From assembly GCF_030064065.1 (NCBI RefSeq), contig NZ_CP125946.1:310001-374000 (forward strand): a stretch of DNA of 64,000 nt. The letters run 5' to 3'. Positions 26,015 through 36,341 of this stretch are shown piece by piece. The stretch is from Rothia sp. SD9660Na (GTDB lineage: Bacteria > Actinomycetota > Actinomycetes > Actinomycetales > Micrococcaceae). The notes beneath the pieces are model-generated. The model did not search any database, was not told the origin of the DNA, and worked only from the letters and a program-made list of their open reading frames with translations. Position 1 is the first letter of the stretch. Every line of letters starts with the position of its first letter. The position numbers and the translations under genes are program-made.

Positions 26015-28141
26015 TTGACCCCCAGCAAGACTCCCTTGCAGCAAAAGGCTTACCCTTCTGTCTCTGCGTTTGATATTGCCCCCACCGAGGAAGGCACCGC
26101 AGCCGGGGCCTTTGGGCAGACGGCTCTGCTGCCGCGCGCGGTACCGGGCGATAGCCCGGCGGCCAGGCAGGGGAGTGCCGGGCAACCGCTACCGGGTACG
26201 GACGCCGGTGGTCAGGACGCGCCCGCCCCCTCGTCCGCGGCCTGGGGGCCCCTGCCGGTGGTGTCCCTTGACGAGGTGCGAGACCCGCAGCTGCGCAATC
26301 GACTGGCCCACCTGGGGCAGGCAGAGAACCCGAGCGCTTTTGATAGCCCCACTGAGCCCCCAGCTGCTGCCTCTAGCGGTCTTGCTGAACCACCGGCGTC
26401 CGCCTTTGATTTGGCGTCCCCCGTGACCTACAGCGTGCCCTCAGCCTTCGGCCCTGCAACCGACCTGAGCCTGGGTAGGGCTGATACCGAGGGCGGCTCT
26501 GGCCCGGTAACGGCTGGGATCCCCACCGTCGATGAAGCAACCGGTCTGCAGCAGGCCTCCTACCCCTCAGCGGCTGGTCCTCGTACCGTTGCGCTCCTCA
26601 CAGCTCCTCGCCGGGCGAGTAAGCGCCCTTCGCGGGTGCGTTCCTCCCTGAAATCCTTTGTGAGTACTGACCAGTCGCTCACCAAACCCATGCGAGGCAT
26701 TGCCCGCCTGGCCCAGCGCCCCTTCAGTATCGCCGCAGCCCACCGCGCCGAATATGTGCGGGAGAAGGAAGAGGCCCGTGAGGTCCTCAATTTCTCCCTG
26801 CGTCTGGCTGAGACCATGTTTCACTACGGGGCAGATACCGTCGATGTGGACTCGGCGATTGTGGCAGTGTGTGCAGCCTATGGGCTGGACGATGTAGAAA
26901 TTGATATCACCAACCAGTCGGTGATTATCAACTATGTCTCCGATATTGACGAGGTCGATGATCGTACCCGGGCTATTAACCTGAGTGAACCCGAAGACTC
27001 CGCACCCGGCAAAGAACGCTTTAGCCACACGGTTATGCGCGTAGTGCGCTCCTGGTCAGAGAACTACGCGGCCCTGGACGACATCTACAAGCTCATTAAC
27101 GACATCACCGCCGGTGGCCTACCCCGTCACCGGGCTGAGCGTCGCCTACACAAAATTAACACCGCTAAAAAGCCCTACTCACCCATGGTCATTATGCTGG
27201 CCAATATTGTGGCGGCTTTCTCCCTGGTCCTGGCCCTGGGCGGGTCTCTGGCGGCGGGAGCTGTGGGCGGTATCGTCTTCCTAGCGATTCACTTCGTTAA
27301 CAGCCTGATTTCTAAGCTCAAGATGCCTGGCTTCTTTAACATGGCAGCGGGTGCCGGTGTGGTTACCTTCGCCGCTATTTATATATCGGATGAGGCATCT
27401 ATCTTCTCTCAGGTGGGCTTTCACGTCTCAGCGCCTCACATTGTGGCGGCCGGGCTCATCATGCTCCTGCCCACCGCCCGACTGGTCTCGACGGTGCAGG
27501 ACGCCCTCAACGGCTTCCCGCTCACAGCGGCGGGTAAGTTCGTGTCAACGGGCATGTCTTTCCTGGGGATCGTGGTGGGGCTGGCCTCGGCGGTAGCGGT
27601 GCTGTCGGTACTGGGCGTGAGTGAACTCGATATCACCGAAACCCGATTTGTGGGGGCGGGGCTGGGCATCAGCTACACCTTCTTCATGCTGGCCTCTTTA
27701 GCCTTTGCCGTGACTACCCACGCCCGCTGGCGAACCCTGCTGTGGATCTTGCTGATTTCAACCTGCGGCTTCTGGGTCTACCAGGGCTACACCCTTATGT
27801 TTGGCGCCGGTGCTGGGCGAGCCAATACGGCTTTTGCCGCTCTAGTGATTGGCCTGATGAGTACCTTCCTGGCCTATCGCCTGCATGCTCCGGCCTCTAT
27901 CTTCTACGTTCCTGCCCTGACTTTCCTGCTGCCCGGTCTCTCGGTCTTCCGCGGTCTCTACCTGTTTACGGTCGAAGCTAACTCTGATGCCGGTGTGCCC
28001 GGCATGGTAGCGGCTATCGCCATTATTCTTTCCATGGCCTCTGGAGTGGTGCTGGGGAGCTACCTGATGCAGTACATCATCCAGCGCTATCTAAGCCCCG
28101 CTCTTGAGGGCGGCGAGCAGAAAGAAAAGCGTGACCGCTAA
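26015..28141 (+). CDS. ThrE-like threonine/serine exporter with long N-terminal extension
   Basis: Integral-membrane amino acid exporter family (ThrE_1 plus ThrE_2 in one chain). Of its 708 residues about 230 form a Pro/Ala/Ser-rich, probably disordered N-terminal extension absent from the second copy. The ThrE core begins at about 245 with EVLNFSLRLAETMFHYGADTVDVDSAIVAVCAAYGLDDVEIDIT, followed by about ten hydrophobic segments. The start is TTG 26015, behind AGAAGGAG. Later in-frame starts are possible, so the true extension may be shorter. The second ThrE gene begins inside its end. Confidence 0.83.
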   Translation: MTPSKTPLQQKAYPSVSAFDIAPTEEGTAAGAFGQTALLPRAVPGDSPAARQGSAGQPLPGTDAGGQDAPAPSSAAWGPLPVVSLDEVRDPQLRNRLAHLGQAENPSAFDSPTEPPAAASSGLAEPPASAFDLASPVTYSVPSAFGPATDLSLGRADTEGGSGPVTAGIPTVDEATGLQQASYPSAAGPRTVALLTAPRRASKRPSRVRSSLKSFVSTDQSLTKPMRGIARLAQRPFSIAAAHRAEYVREKEEAREVLNFSLRLAETMFHYGADTVDVDSAIVAVCAAYGLDDVEIDITNQSVIINYVSDIDEVDDRTRAINLSEPEDSAPGKERFSHTVMRVVRSWSENYAALDDIYKLINDITAGGLPRHRAERRLHKINTAKKPYSPMVIMLANIVAAFSLVLALGGSLAAGAVGGIVFLAIHFVNSLISKLKMPGFFNMAAGAGVVTFAAIYISDEASIFSQVGFHVSAPHIVAAGLIMLLPTARLVSTVQDALNGFPLTAAGKFVSTGMSFLGIVVGLASAVAVLSVLGVSELDITETRFVGAGLGISYTFFMLASLAFAVTTHARWRTLLWILLISTCGFWVYQGYTLMFGAGAGRANTAFAALVIGLMSTFLAYRLHAPASIFYVPALTFLLPGLSVFRGLYLFTVEANSDAGVPGMVAAIAIILSMASGVVLGSYLMQYIIQRYLSPALEGGEQKEKRDR

Positions 28142-29609
28142 CGGGGGCTTTCGTTCTTTTGCCCAGCCCCAGCAAGCCCTGACTGTCCCTATTCGCGGTC
28201 TTGCCCGTGTGGCCCAGCGCCAGGTGGCGCAGGTGGCCTTGGCCCGCTACCGGCAGCGGGTTCGGCAGAAGGAAGAAACCCACGAGATTCTGGCTTTCGC
28301 CCTACGTCTGGCCGAGACCATGTTCCATTACGGGGCTGATGCTGCGGACGTAGATGCAGCTGTCATGACCGTATGCGCTATGTACGGTATTCACGATGTG
28401 GAGGTTGATATCACCTACCAGTCCATCGTGATTAACTATGTCTCTGAATTTGATGAGGCGGCGGAGCGCGGGCAGTTGCCCGAAGCCGGTGGGTTGGGTG
28501 TTGAGAAGCTGGGGCTGACCCTGGTGCGGGTGGTACGGTCAACCTCTGAGAATTACCTAGCCCTGCACCAGCTCTACCGTCTGGTGCACGATATTGCCCA
28601 GGGGAGTGTGAGCCGGGGCCGGGCCGAGCGCCGTCTGGATCAGATCAATGCGCAGAAGAAGCCCTATTCACCGGCTGTTTTGCTGGCCTGGAACCTGTTG
28701 ATGGCCGGGGCTTTTACCCTGGGCGTGGGAGGGTCCTGGCGGGCCGCTGTGACTTCTCTTGCGGTGTTTACCGTGGTGAACTTTGTGCTGGTGTGGGCGG
28801 GGCGTTTTCGCCTGCCCAGCTACTTCATGATGGCCCTGGGTGCCGCAACGATTACGGTGCTGGCCCTCTTGGTCTCTGACCCCGAGGGCTGGTTTTATGC
28901 CAGGGGCTTCTACGTATCTGCCCCGCATATCGTGGCGGCAGGGCTGATGATGCTGCTCCCCACCTTCCGCCTGGTATCAGCAGTTCAGGACGCCCTGCAC
29001 GGCTTCCCCCTCACCGCAGCCGGTAAGTTTGTCATTACAGGGGCTAATTTCACCGGGATTATTGCGGGAATCGCGGTGGCCGTGACGGTCATGAACTATT
29101 TCGATGCCACTAGCCTGGACGTACAGCGGTCAGTTTTTAGCCCGCCACCCCTGTGGGTTTCTATAGCCGGTATGGCAGTGGGAAGCGCCATGTCGGTAGC
29201 TGCCTGGCAGGGCTCTGCCCAGACTATCTGCCTGACTCTGCTGGTGTCTTTGCTGGGGCAGGCAGGCTACTACTGGCTGGGTGCTATAACGGGGTTAGAG
29301 GGCGGACGCCTGCAGGTACTCGCCGGGGCAACCCTGGTGGGACTGAGCTCGGCCTTCTTGGGTTATCTTTTGCATAGCCCGGCCTCTATTTACTATGTGC
29401 CGGGCATGATGTTTATGCTGCCGGGTCTCACTATTTTCCGCTCCTCCTACCTGGTTTTGGGAGGGGAGGACGTCTTTGCCGGGGGCCAGGGCCTCACCGC
29501 TGCCGGGGTGACGGTTCTGCTGATGGCCACGGGGATTGTGTTCGGCACTTACCTGTGGGATGCCATGACAGGGCGTTTACGGTCGAGGAGCTCGTGGAAT
29601 CTGGTGTGA
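28131..29609 (+). CDS. Second ThrE-like threonine/serine exporter
   Basis: A 492-residue paralogue of the preceding exporter, close to the 489 residues of C. glutamicum ThrE. The conserved ILAFALRLAETMFHYGADAADVDAAVMTVCAMYGIHDVEVDITYQSIVINYVSE block is near 40-95, then about ten hydrophobic segments including YVSAPHIVAAGLMMLLPTFRLVSAVQDALHGFPLTAAGKF, which is almost identical to the first copy. GTG 28131 is preferred over TTG 28104 because purine-rich AGAAAGAAAAG precedes it; the genes then overlap by 11 nt. The pair could act as a heteromer. Confidence 0.85.
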   Translation: MTANGGFRSFAQPQQALTVPIRGLARVAQRQVAQVALARYRQRVRQKEETHEILAFALRLAETMFHYGADAADVDAAVMTVCAMYGIHDVEVDITYQSIVINYVSEFDEAAERGQLPEAGGLGVEKLGLTLVRVVRSTSENYLALHQLYRLVHDIAQGSVSRGRAERRLDQINAQKKPYSPAVLLAWNLLMAGAFTLGVGGSWRAAVTSLAVFTVVNFVLVWAGRFRLPSYFMMALGAATITVLALLVSDPEGWFYARGFYVSAPHIVAAGLMMLLPTFRLVSAVQDALHGFPLTAAGKFVITGANFTGIIAGIAVAVTVMNYFDATSLDVQRSVFSPPPLWVSIAGMAVGSAMSVAAWQGSAQTICLTLLVSLLGQAGYYWLGAITGLEGGRLQVLAGATLVGLSSAFLGYLLHSPASIYYVPGMMFMLPGLTIFRSSYLVLGGEDVFAGGQGLTAAGVTVLLMATGIVFGTYLWDAMTGRLRSRSSWNLV

Positions 29610-29637
29610 CATAGCTATATGCCCCTATGACTATGTT

Positions 29638-30318
29638 CTAGTGGGGGAGCGCCCAGTCCACGGGCTGCGCTCCTTGCTGCACCAGGAGCTCATTCACCCG
29701 GCTAAAGGGCCGCGAGCCGAAGAAGCCCCGCGAGGCCGAAAGCGGTGACGGATGGGGAGACTCAACACAGGGGTAGCCGCCGAGCAGGGGCCTGCATTTG
29801 CGGGCGTCCGCACCCCAGAGTAGCCCCACCAGGGGCGTGCCCCGCTGCGCCAGCGCCTCGATGGCGGCGGTCGTGATGTGCTCCCAGCCCAGATTACGGT
29901 GCGAGCCTGCCTGGCCTGCCCCTACGGAAAGCACCCGGTTCATGAGCATAACCCCCTGGGCGCTCCACGCCGTAAGATCCCCGTGGGGTGGGGGCACCAG
30001 CCCGGTGTCGGCCTGGAGCTCCTTATAAATGTTCTGTAGCGACCGGGGAATCGGGCGCACCTCGGGGCGTACCGAAAAGCTCAACCCCATCGCGTGGCCG
30101 GGAGTGGGGTAGGGATCCTGCCCAATCACCAGCACTTTGACCTCGCTCATGGGGTAGGTGAAAGCGCGGAAAATATCGGCCCCCGGGGGCAGTGTTGTCC
30201 GCCCAGCCTCGTGCTCTGCCCGCAGAAAGTTACCCATAGCTCGAATCTGGGGTTCTGCCGGGGCGAGGGCTTGAGCCCAGCCAGGGTCCATAATCTCATG
30301 CAGGGGGCGGGCAGGCAC
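29638..30318 (-). CDS. ung: Uracil-DNA glycosylase
   Basis: Removes uracil from DNA in base-excision repair. The 226-residue protein has the catalytic [18 protein letters not shown] (Asp water activator) and the His-containing [42 protein letters not shown] also matches the family. It starts at GTG 30318 with GGAG 5 nt upstream. It is convergent with the ThrE-like gene. Confidence 0.95.
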   Translation of the reverse strand: MPARPLHEIMDPGWAQALAPAEPQIRAMGNFLRAEHEAGRTTLPPGADIFRAFTYPMSEVKVLVIGQDPYPTPGHAMGLSFSVRPEVRPIPRSLQNIYKELQADTGLVPPPHGDLTAWSAQGVMLMNRVLSVGAGQAGSHRNLGWEHITTAAIEALAQRGTPLVGLLWGADARKCRPLLGGYPCVESPHPSPLSASRGFFGSRPFSRVNELLVQQGAQPVDWALPH

Positions 30319-30381
30319 GGTACTCCTTAGGCGTCGGTGCGGTATTCTCCCTACTAAGACTAGACCACCGAAAGTGAAGAG

Positions 30382-30624
30382 ATGAGCAGCGAGACCACCG
30401 AACCCGAAGAGGGCCTCACCGAGAACGAAGCGGCAATTCTCAATCTTGAGAAAAAACGCTTCAAGTACCAGGGTAGTAAAGAACAGGCTATTACCCGCAC
30501 CCTGGGGCTCACCCCGGTGGCCTACTACCAGCGGCTCAACGCCCTCATCGACAATCCCAGAGCAATTGCCGCCGAACCTGCGCTCACCCGCCGCCTACGC
30601 CTCAAGCGCGATGCTCTGACCTAA
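30382..30624 (+). CDS. DUF3263 family protein
   Basis: A small actinobacterial protein of 80 residues, fully soluble. It carries the DUF3263 pattern [46 protein letters not shown], which looks like a helix-turn-helix-like fold, and ends in a basic [11 protein letters not shown]. The molecular role is unknown. Next to it lies a LytR_C protein, a pairing I recall from other Actinobacteria. Confidence 0.85.
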   Translation: MSSETTEPEEGLTENEAAILNLEKKRFKYQGSKEQAITRTLGLTPVAYYQRLNALIDNPRAIAAEPALTRRLRLKRDALT

Positions 30625-30736
30625 CTCTCTTGGTCGGCAGCTTCGCTGCAAGCCTGCTTTACCTGCCTCTTGAAGAAGCCTAGCGTGTACCCTAGTAACT
30701 AAAACCCCGCCACCGCGCACGATCATGAGGACGCCC

Positions 30737-31501
30737 GTGAACAGCTACCCCCGCGATGAGTTCGACGATATCGACGAAAACACCTCCCGCCGAGGCGCCT
30801 ATCGCGGTGCCCCTGTTGACAATGCAACCTCTCGCGCAGGGCTACTGGCAATTATTATCAGCGGCGTGCTGGCCCTTATTGTAGGTGGCACCATGTACGT
30901 GATTTCTCCGCGTACCGCTGCCCCCGAGGCATCCGGAACCAGTAGCGCCACCGCTACCGCTTCGGCAAGCCCGAGCACTGAAGCTACTCCCACCACTAAC
31001 CCCTCCAGCGTGACCGTTGAGGTCTACAACTCCAGCGCCCCGGCCGGTGCTGCCGCCCAGGCCACCGCAGCCCTCGAAGCGGCCGGCTACACCGTTACCT
31101 CTACCGCTAACTGGGCCGGGGCCTACACCGCTGAATCCATGGTCTACTTCGCCACCGGCGCCTCCTCAGAAGCTAACGAAATAGCTGATGCCCTAGGTCT
31201 GCCTACCATCGCCCAGGACTACCAGGCTGAGACCGGCCTTGTCTACGTGGTCCTGGGAGCTGATTTCGACCCCACCAGCCTGCCGGGAGTCGCGTCCTCG
31301 CCCTCAGCTACTGCCGAAGAAACCGCCAACGCTGTCACCGGGATAGAGAACTCGACTGGGGCAGGGGAAGCGCCTGCCAACTCTACTGTGCCCGAGGGGG
31401 TCGACCGCTACAGTTATGACCCGGCAACTGGCACCTTCTACTTCGACCCCGCCGGTAGCTACATCTACGACTGGGCAACCGGCACCTACCAGCTAGGTTA
31501 G
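30737..31501 (+). CDS. LytR C-terminal-domain membrane protein
   Basis: A 254-residue protein with a short cytoplasmic N terminus, one membrane segment (LLAIIISGVLALIVGGTMYVIS, about 36-57), a Ser/Thr/Ala-rich stalk, and a LytR_C domain (about 95-175) with VTVEVYNSSAPAGAAAQATAALEAAGYTV. An Asp/Tyr-rich tail follows. GTG 30737 is chosen because GAGGA lies 6 nt upstream; ATG 30725 lacks a ribosome-binding site. It probably acts at the cell wall, with role unknown. Confidence 0.78.
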   Translation: MNSYPRDEFDDIDENTSRRGAYRGAPVDNATSRAGLLAIIISGVLALIVGGTMYVISPRTAAPEASGTSSATATASASPSTEATPTTNPSSVTVEVYNSSAPAGAAAQATAALEAAGYTVTSTANWAGAYTAESMVYFATGASSEANEIADALGLPTIAQDYQAETGLVYVVLGADFDPTSLPGVASSPSATAEETANAVTGIENSTGAGEAPANSTVPEGVDRYSYDPATGTFYFDPAGSYIYDWATGTYQLG

Positions 31502-31636
31502 GGCCGCTAGCTCACGCCCAGCGGACGTCCGCCCACCGCTGACCTACCTAGCACCTCTTGTGCGCTGTGGGCGATTAAGGGTCGGCTGTGAGAGCAATAG
31601 GTTTGCGCCCCTAGAGCTCAAGTGCCAAGATTGGTA
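31502..31636. other. Intergenic region before groEL with a 12-bp palindrome
   Basis: The 332-bp gap from 31502 to 31833 has no gene. It contains GCGGACGTCCGC, a perfect 12-bp palindrome near 31522-31533, and the CIRCE operator further on. No clear promoter pair could be fixed. Confidence 0.4.
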
Positions 31637-31663
31637 TTAGCACTCAGAGGCTTCGACTGCTAA
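31637..31663 (+). promoter_or_regulatory. CIRCE operator (HrcA site) of groEL
   Basis: TTAGCACTC (31637-31645), a 9-nt spacer, then GACTGCTAA (31655-31663). This matches the CIRCE consensus TTAGCACTC-N9-GAGTGCTAA with one mismatch in the right arm. HrcA would repress groEL here under normal growth. hrcA itself is not in the window. Confidence 0.9.
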
Positions 31664-31728
31664 ATCATGTGCTAGGTTTAGCCGCCGAACCGCTCTTGAG
31701 TAAGACACCTGAAGCGATGCTCTGGTGA

Positions 31729-33459
<1,731 letters not shown>

Positions 33460-33506
33460 TCACGCCCGCCTGAGAAAACCGGCGAAATCCGGCTTTCGAT
33501 GCGCTC

Positions 33507-33552
33507 AAAACTCCGCCGTTTCTTGCCCTCGGGCAAGGTGCGGCGGAGTTTT
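33507..33552 (+). terminator. Terminator of groEL
   Basis: AAAACTCCGCCG (33507-33518) pairs perfectly with CGGCGGAGTTTT (33541-33552), with an inner CTTGCCC/GGGCAAG hairpin. This forms a long two-part stem 48 nt after groEL. Confidence 0.92.
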
Positions 33553-33595
33553 TGCACCCCGCCAAAAATATGACTAAAAAATTTAGATAATAGTA

Positions 33596-33625
33596 TTGCA
33601 CCTCACATCTATCTGTAGGTATGCT
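33596..33625 (+). promoter_or_regulatory. Promoter of the small membrane-protein gene
   Basis: TTGCAC (33596-33601) and TATGCT (33620-33625) are 18 bp apart in an AT-rich stretch, 73 nt before the ATG at 33699. Confidence 0.65.
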
Positions 33626-33698
33626 TTAAATCACTAAAGAGGTCTTCTCTTACTTTTACTCATCAGTATCAAAGGTGAAACTGAAAGGTGTGAGGCAT

Positions 33699-33851
33699 AT
33701 GGTTACCAATGTCGATCTTGTTCTCTACGCAATCATCGTAGGACTCCTGGCGATGCTACTTGTTGCCTACGCATCCGACGGTTGGACCAAGCTCGAGAAG
33801 AAGAGCGCTGAGTCTCCCCATCGCGATCTTGCATTTGGTGCAGGTGGCTAA
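33699..33851 (+). CDS. Small membrane protein, 50 residues
   Basis: A short gene too small for usual ORF cut-offs. It reads MVTNVDLVLYAIIVGLLAML and then LVAYASDGWTKLEKKSAESPHRDLAFGAGG in two pieces of one chain. That gives a single hydrophobic segment (about 6-24) and a charged cytoplasmic tail. The AAAGGTGTGAGG upstream is a good ribosome-binding site, and a promoter lies 73 nt before it. It stands alone between groEL and rlmC. Function is unknown. Confidence 0.72.
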   Translation: MVTNVDLVLYAIIVGLLAMLLVAYASDGWTKLEKKSAESPHRDLAFGAGG

Positions 33852-33967
33852 GAGTTAATAGTGATTGTGTTTTCCTGGAATCGGCGTCTCTGCAACGAGG
33901 CGCCGGTTTCTCTTTGCTCCAAATCCGCCTATACGCCAGGTGGCAGGGGCTGTAAAATAGTGAAGCT

Positions 33968-35101
33968 ATGCGTTGCCACTACTTCGATGCCGGCCTCTGC
34001 CGCTCATGCTCCCTGCTTGAAACCCCATACGCCGACCAGTTAACGGGCAAGCAGCATGACGCCCAGACCTTGCTCGAACCCTGGGGGAGCCTCAGCTGGC
34101 TCCCACCTGTAACAAGCGCAGACCAAGCCTTCCGCAACAAGGCCAAGCTGGTTGTAGGCGGAACCTCCCAGCAGCCCACCCTCGGTATTCTAGACAGGCA
34201 GGGGCAGGGCATTGACCTCACCGACTGCCAGCTTTACCTGCCCGCAATTAGCCGGGCCATACCCGTCCTCGCTGACCTCATTCGCCGGGCTGACCTTACC
34301 CCCTACAGCGTTCAGAAGCGCAAAGGGGAACTCAAAAACATTCTGGTGACCGCTTCAGATAGCGGCGAACTGATGGTCCGTTTTGTTCTGCGTTCCAAAA
34401 AACTCATCGTAGCGCTCAAACGAGAATTGTCCTGGCTCCATGAACAGTTACCCCAGCTTGCGGTCGTGAGCGTTAACCTGCTCCGGGAACACGTTGCTCT
34501 GGTTGAGGGCAATGAAGAGATTATTTTGACCGAGCGCACTACCTTGCCCATGCAGGTGAATGACCTAACCCTGCACCTGCGCCCGCAGAGCTTCTTCCAG
34601 ACCAACACCGAGATTGCCGCTGCCCTCTACCGGCAGGGGCAGGAATGGGTGGCTAAGGCGCAGCCGGGCACCCTCTGGGACCTGTACTGCGGGGTGGGTG
34701 GCTTTGCCCTGCACGCCGCGCAGGTGATGGGGGAGGGCTCCACCGTGACCGGTATTGAGGTAAGCGCTGAGGCTATCGAGTCTGCCCGGCGTACCGTTGT
34801 CGAGTACGGGCTGGACGGGATTACCTTTGCCGCCGGGGACGCCACCACCTTTGCACTGGGGCAGGTTGAGCCGCCGGAGGTTTTGGTGGTGAACCCGCCA
34901 CGCCGGGGTATCGGCGGGGAGCTGGCTCATTGGATTGAAAAATCCGGGATTGACATGGTTATATACTCCAGCTGTAATGCAAAGTCGCTGGTGAAGGACC
35001 TTGCCTCTATGTCCTCGCTCAAGCCCGTGACGGCCCGCGTGGTGGATATGTTCCCGCACTCCACCCACTACGAAACTATCGTGCTACTCCAGCGCGCCTA
35101 A
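33968..35101 (+). CDS. rlmC: 23S rRNA (uracil-C5) methyltransferase RlmC
   Basis: Methylates a uracil of 23S rRNA (U747 in E. coli) using SAM. The 377-residue protein has an N-terminal cysteine cluster for an Fe-S centre (CHYFDAGLCRSC), typical of RlmC rather than RlmD. The methyltransferase domain has LWDLYCGVGGFALHAA, LVVNPPRRG and the catalytic cysteine in VIYSSCNAKSL. Ends FPHSTHYETIVLL. Start ATG 33968. Confidence 0.93.
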   Translation: MRCHYFDAGLCRSCSLLETPYADQLTGKQHDAQTLLEPWGSLSWLPPVTSADQAFRNKAKLVVGGTSQQPTLGILDRQGQGIDLTDCQLYLPAISRAIPVLADLIRRADLTPYSVQKRKGELKNILVTASDSGELMVRFVLRSKKLIVALKRELSWLHEQLPQLAVVSVNLLREHVALVEGNEEIILTERTTLPMQVNDLTLHLRPQSFFQTNTEIAAALYRQGQEWVAKAQPGTLWDLYCGVGGFALHAAQVMGEGSTVTGIEVSAEAIESARRTVVEYGLDGITFAAGDATTFALGQVEPPEVLVVNPPRRGIGGELAHWIEKSGIDMVIYSSCNAKSLVKDLASMSSLKPVTARVVDMFPHSTHYETIVLLQRA

Positions 35102-35138
35102 CACCCCGCTAAAACCCACCGGCCCGGAAGGAAACACC

Positions 35139-35335
35139 ATGGGTAAGGTCATCTTCCTCGACATCGACGGAACCTTCTGCAACTACGAGGGCGTCACCCC
35201 CGCCAGCGCCGTCGACGCGACTGGAAAGCAACAGCGGGCTCTATGCCTCACCCGACTTCGAGACTGCCGCCGACACCGGTATCCGCACCCTCAATAACAC
35301 CCAGCCCGTGCGCATTGAGGACACCCAGGACGCCG
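35139..35335 (+). pseudogene. Remnant of a Cof-type HAD hydrolase gene
   Basis: An intact-looking start, MGKVIFLDIDGTFCNYEGV with HAD motif I, is followed after about 28 codons by another frame. That frame reads LESNSGLYASPDFE near 35221, which in Cof-family proteins normally lies some 70 residues further on. So an internal deletion with frameshift has destroyed the gene. The original frame stops at 35295-35297. Confidence 0.8.
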
Positions 35336-35536
35336 TACACGCACCTGCGCACCGCCGTCCCCAGCACCATCTTCACCAACCCGCCCCTGGCATCCGTAGG
35401 GCTTACCGCCCGCCAGGCACAGGAGGAGGGGCGTACCGTCCGCACCGCCACCACGGCAACCGAATTGCGGGACGGAATCTACACCCACCCCTCATCCGCC
35501 GAGGCGCTCAACGAGGTGCTTGCAAAGAATTCCTAA
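35336..35536 (+). pseudogene. Remnant of a flavin disulfide-oxidoreductase gene (C-terminal pieces)
   Basis: In a different frame from the HAD remnant, THLRTAVPSTIFTNPPLASVGLTARQAQEEG matches the dimerisation domain of pyridine-nucleotide disulfide reductases (YkgC-like). This is joined directly to ATELRDGIYTHPSSAEALNEVL, the extreme C terminus of the same family. The N terminus, active-site and middle segments are missing. Confidence 0.78.
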
Positions 35537-35587
35537 CGCCCGGTTAATGACGACTCGTCAATAAAACAGTTAAGGCTCACTGCTTGA

Positions 35588-35606
35588 TTAGGTGAGCCTT
35601 AATTAT
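35588..35606 (+). promoter_or_regulatory. Iron-box-like site (DtxR/IdeR) before the DHB genes
   Basis: TTAGGTGAGCCTTAATTAT at 35588-35606 matches most positions of the IdeR/DtxR consensus (TWAGGTWAGSCTWACCTWA), strongest in its left half. It overlaps a stem TTAAGGCTCAC (35570-35580)/GTGAGCCTTAA (35592-35602). A further AGTTAGGTGTAACT lies at 35612-35625. It is about 80 nt before the isochorismatase start, and a DtxR-type gene is at 47.4 kb. Confidence 0.6.
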
Positions 35607-35684
35607 TTAGAGTTAGGTGTAACTGTGCACAGCGATGACGCAGTGCCCCGCCCACAGACCCAACCCCGCAGAGGACACCCCGCC

Positions 35685-36341
35685 GTGGCACTACCCAAGA
35701 TCCGCCCCTACACCTACACCGTCACCGACCACCCCAACAAGGTCAACTGGTCCCTAGACCCCAGCCGCGCCGCCCTGCTCGTCCACGACATGCAACACCA
35801 CTTCGTCGACGTCTTCGACCGTGAGGACGACAGCGCCCAAATCAACGTCGCCATTCGTCACATCGCCGGTATGCTCCGCCACGCCCGCGAGAACAACGTG
35901 CCGGTCTACTTCACCGCCCAGCCCCCGCGCCAGGACCCTGCAGACCGCCAGCTCCTCACCGACTTCTGGGGCCCCGGCCTGGCAGAAGACTCCGCCGCCC
36001 AAATTATCGCCGAGGTAGCCCCCGAGGACGGCGACACCGTCCTAGACAAATGGCGCTACTCAGCTTTCGCCAAGAGCACCTTTGAGCAGGAGCTCAAGGA
36101 CGCCGGGCGCGACCAGCTGGTCATCTGCGGCGTCTACGCCCACATCGGCTGCCTCACCACTGCAACCGATGCTTTCATGCGCGACATTCAGCCCTTCCTG
36201 GTGGCAGACTCACTGGCAGATTTCACCGCCGACGAGCACACCATGGCATGCGACTACGCCGCCCAGCGTTGCGCCCGCGTCGTAGATTCCGACTACATCG
36301 ACCGCGCCTTCGCCATGGATGAGGCCCGCCGCGCAGCATGA
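35685..36341 (+). CDS. Isochorismatase, stand-alone (DhbB/EntB N-terminal type)
   Basis: Hydrolyses isochorismate to 2,3-dihydro-2,3-dihydroxybenzoate and pyruvate. GTG 35685 (AGAGGACA upstream) makes the start LPKIRPY, matching the DhbB/EntB N terminus, and gives 218 residues. The catalytic Asp is in LLVHDMQHHF (D35), Lys in LDKWRYSAF, and the Cys region is ICGVYAHIGCLTT. The C-terminal aryl-carrier domain of EntB/DhbB (about 80 residues) is absent. It overlaps the next gene by 4 nt (ATGA). Confidence 0.88.
   Translation: MALPKIRPYTYTVTDHPNKVNWSLDPSRAALLVHDMQHHFVDVFDREDDSAQINVAIRHIAGMLRHARENNVPVYFTAQPPRQDPADRQLLTDFWGPGLAEDSAAQIIAEVAPEDGDTVLDKWRYSAFAKSTFEQELKDAGRDQLVICGVYAHIGCLTTATDAFMRDIQPFLVADSLADFTADEHTMACDYAAQRCARVVDSDYIDRAFAMDEARRAA

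Noticed and set aside
26015..26700. Separate gene for the Pro/Ala-rich head of the first ThrE-like protein
   Set aside because: The frame is continuous with the ThrE core and no stop or new ribosome-binding site separates them.
29609..29636. Terminator between the ThrE-like gene and ung
   Set aside because: Only a 6-bp ACATAG/CTATGT stem with a 16-nt loop and no U tract; too weak to list.
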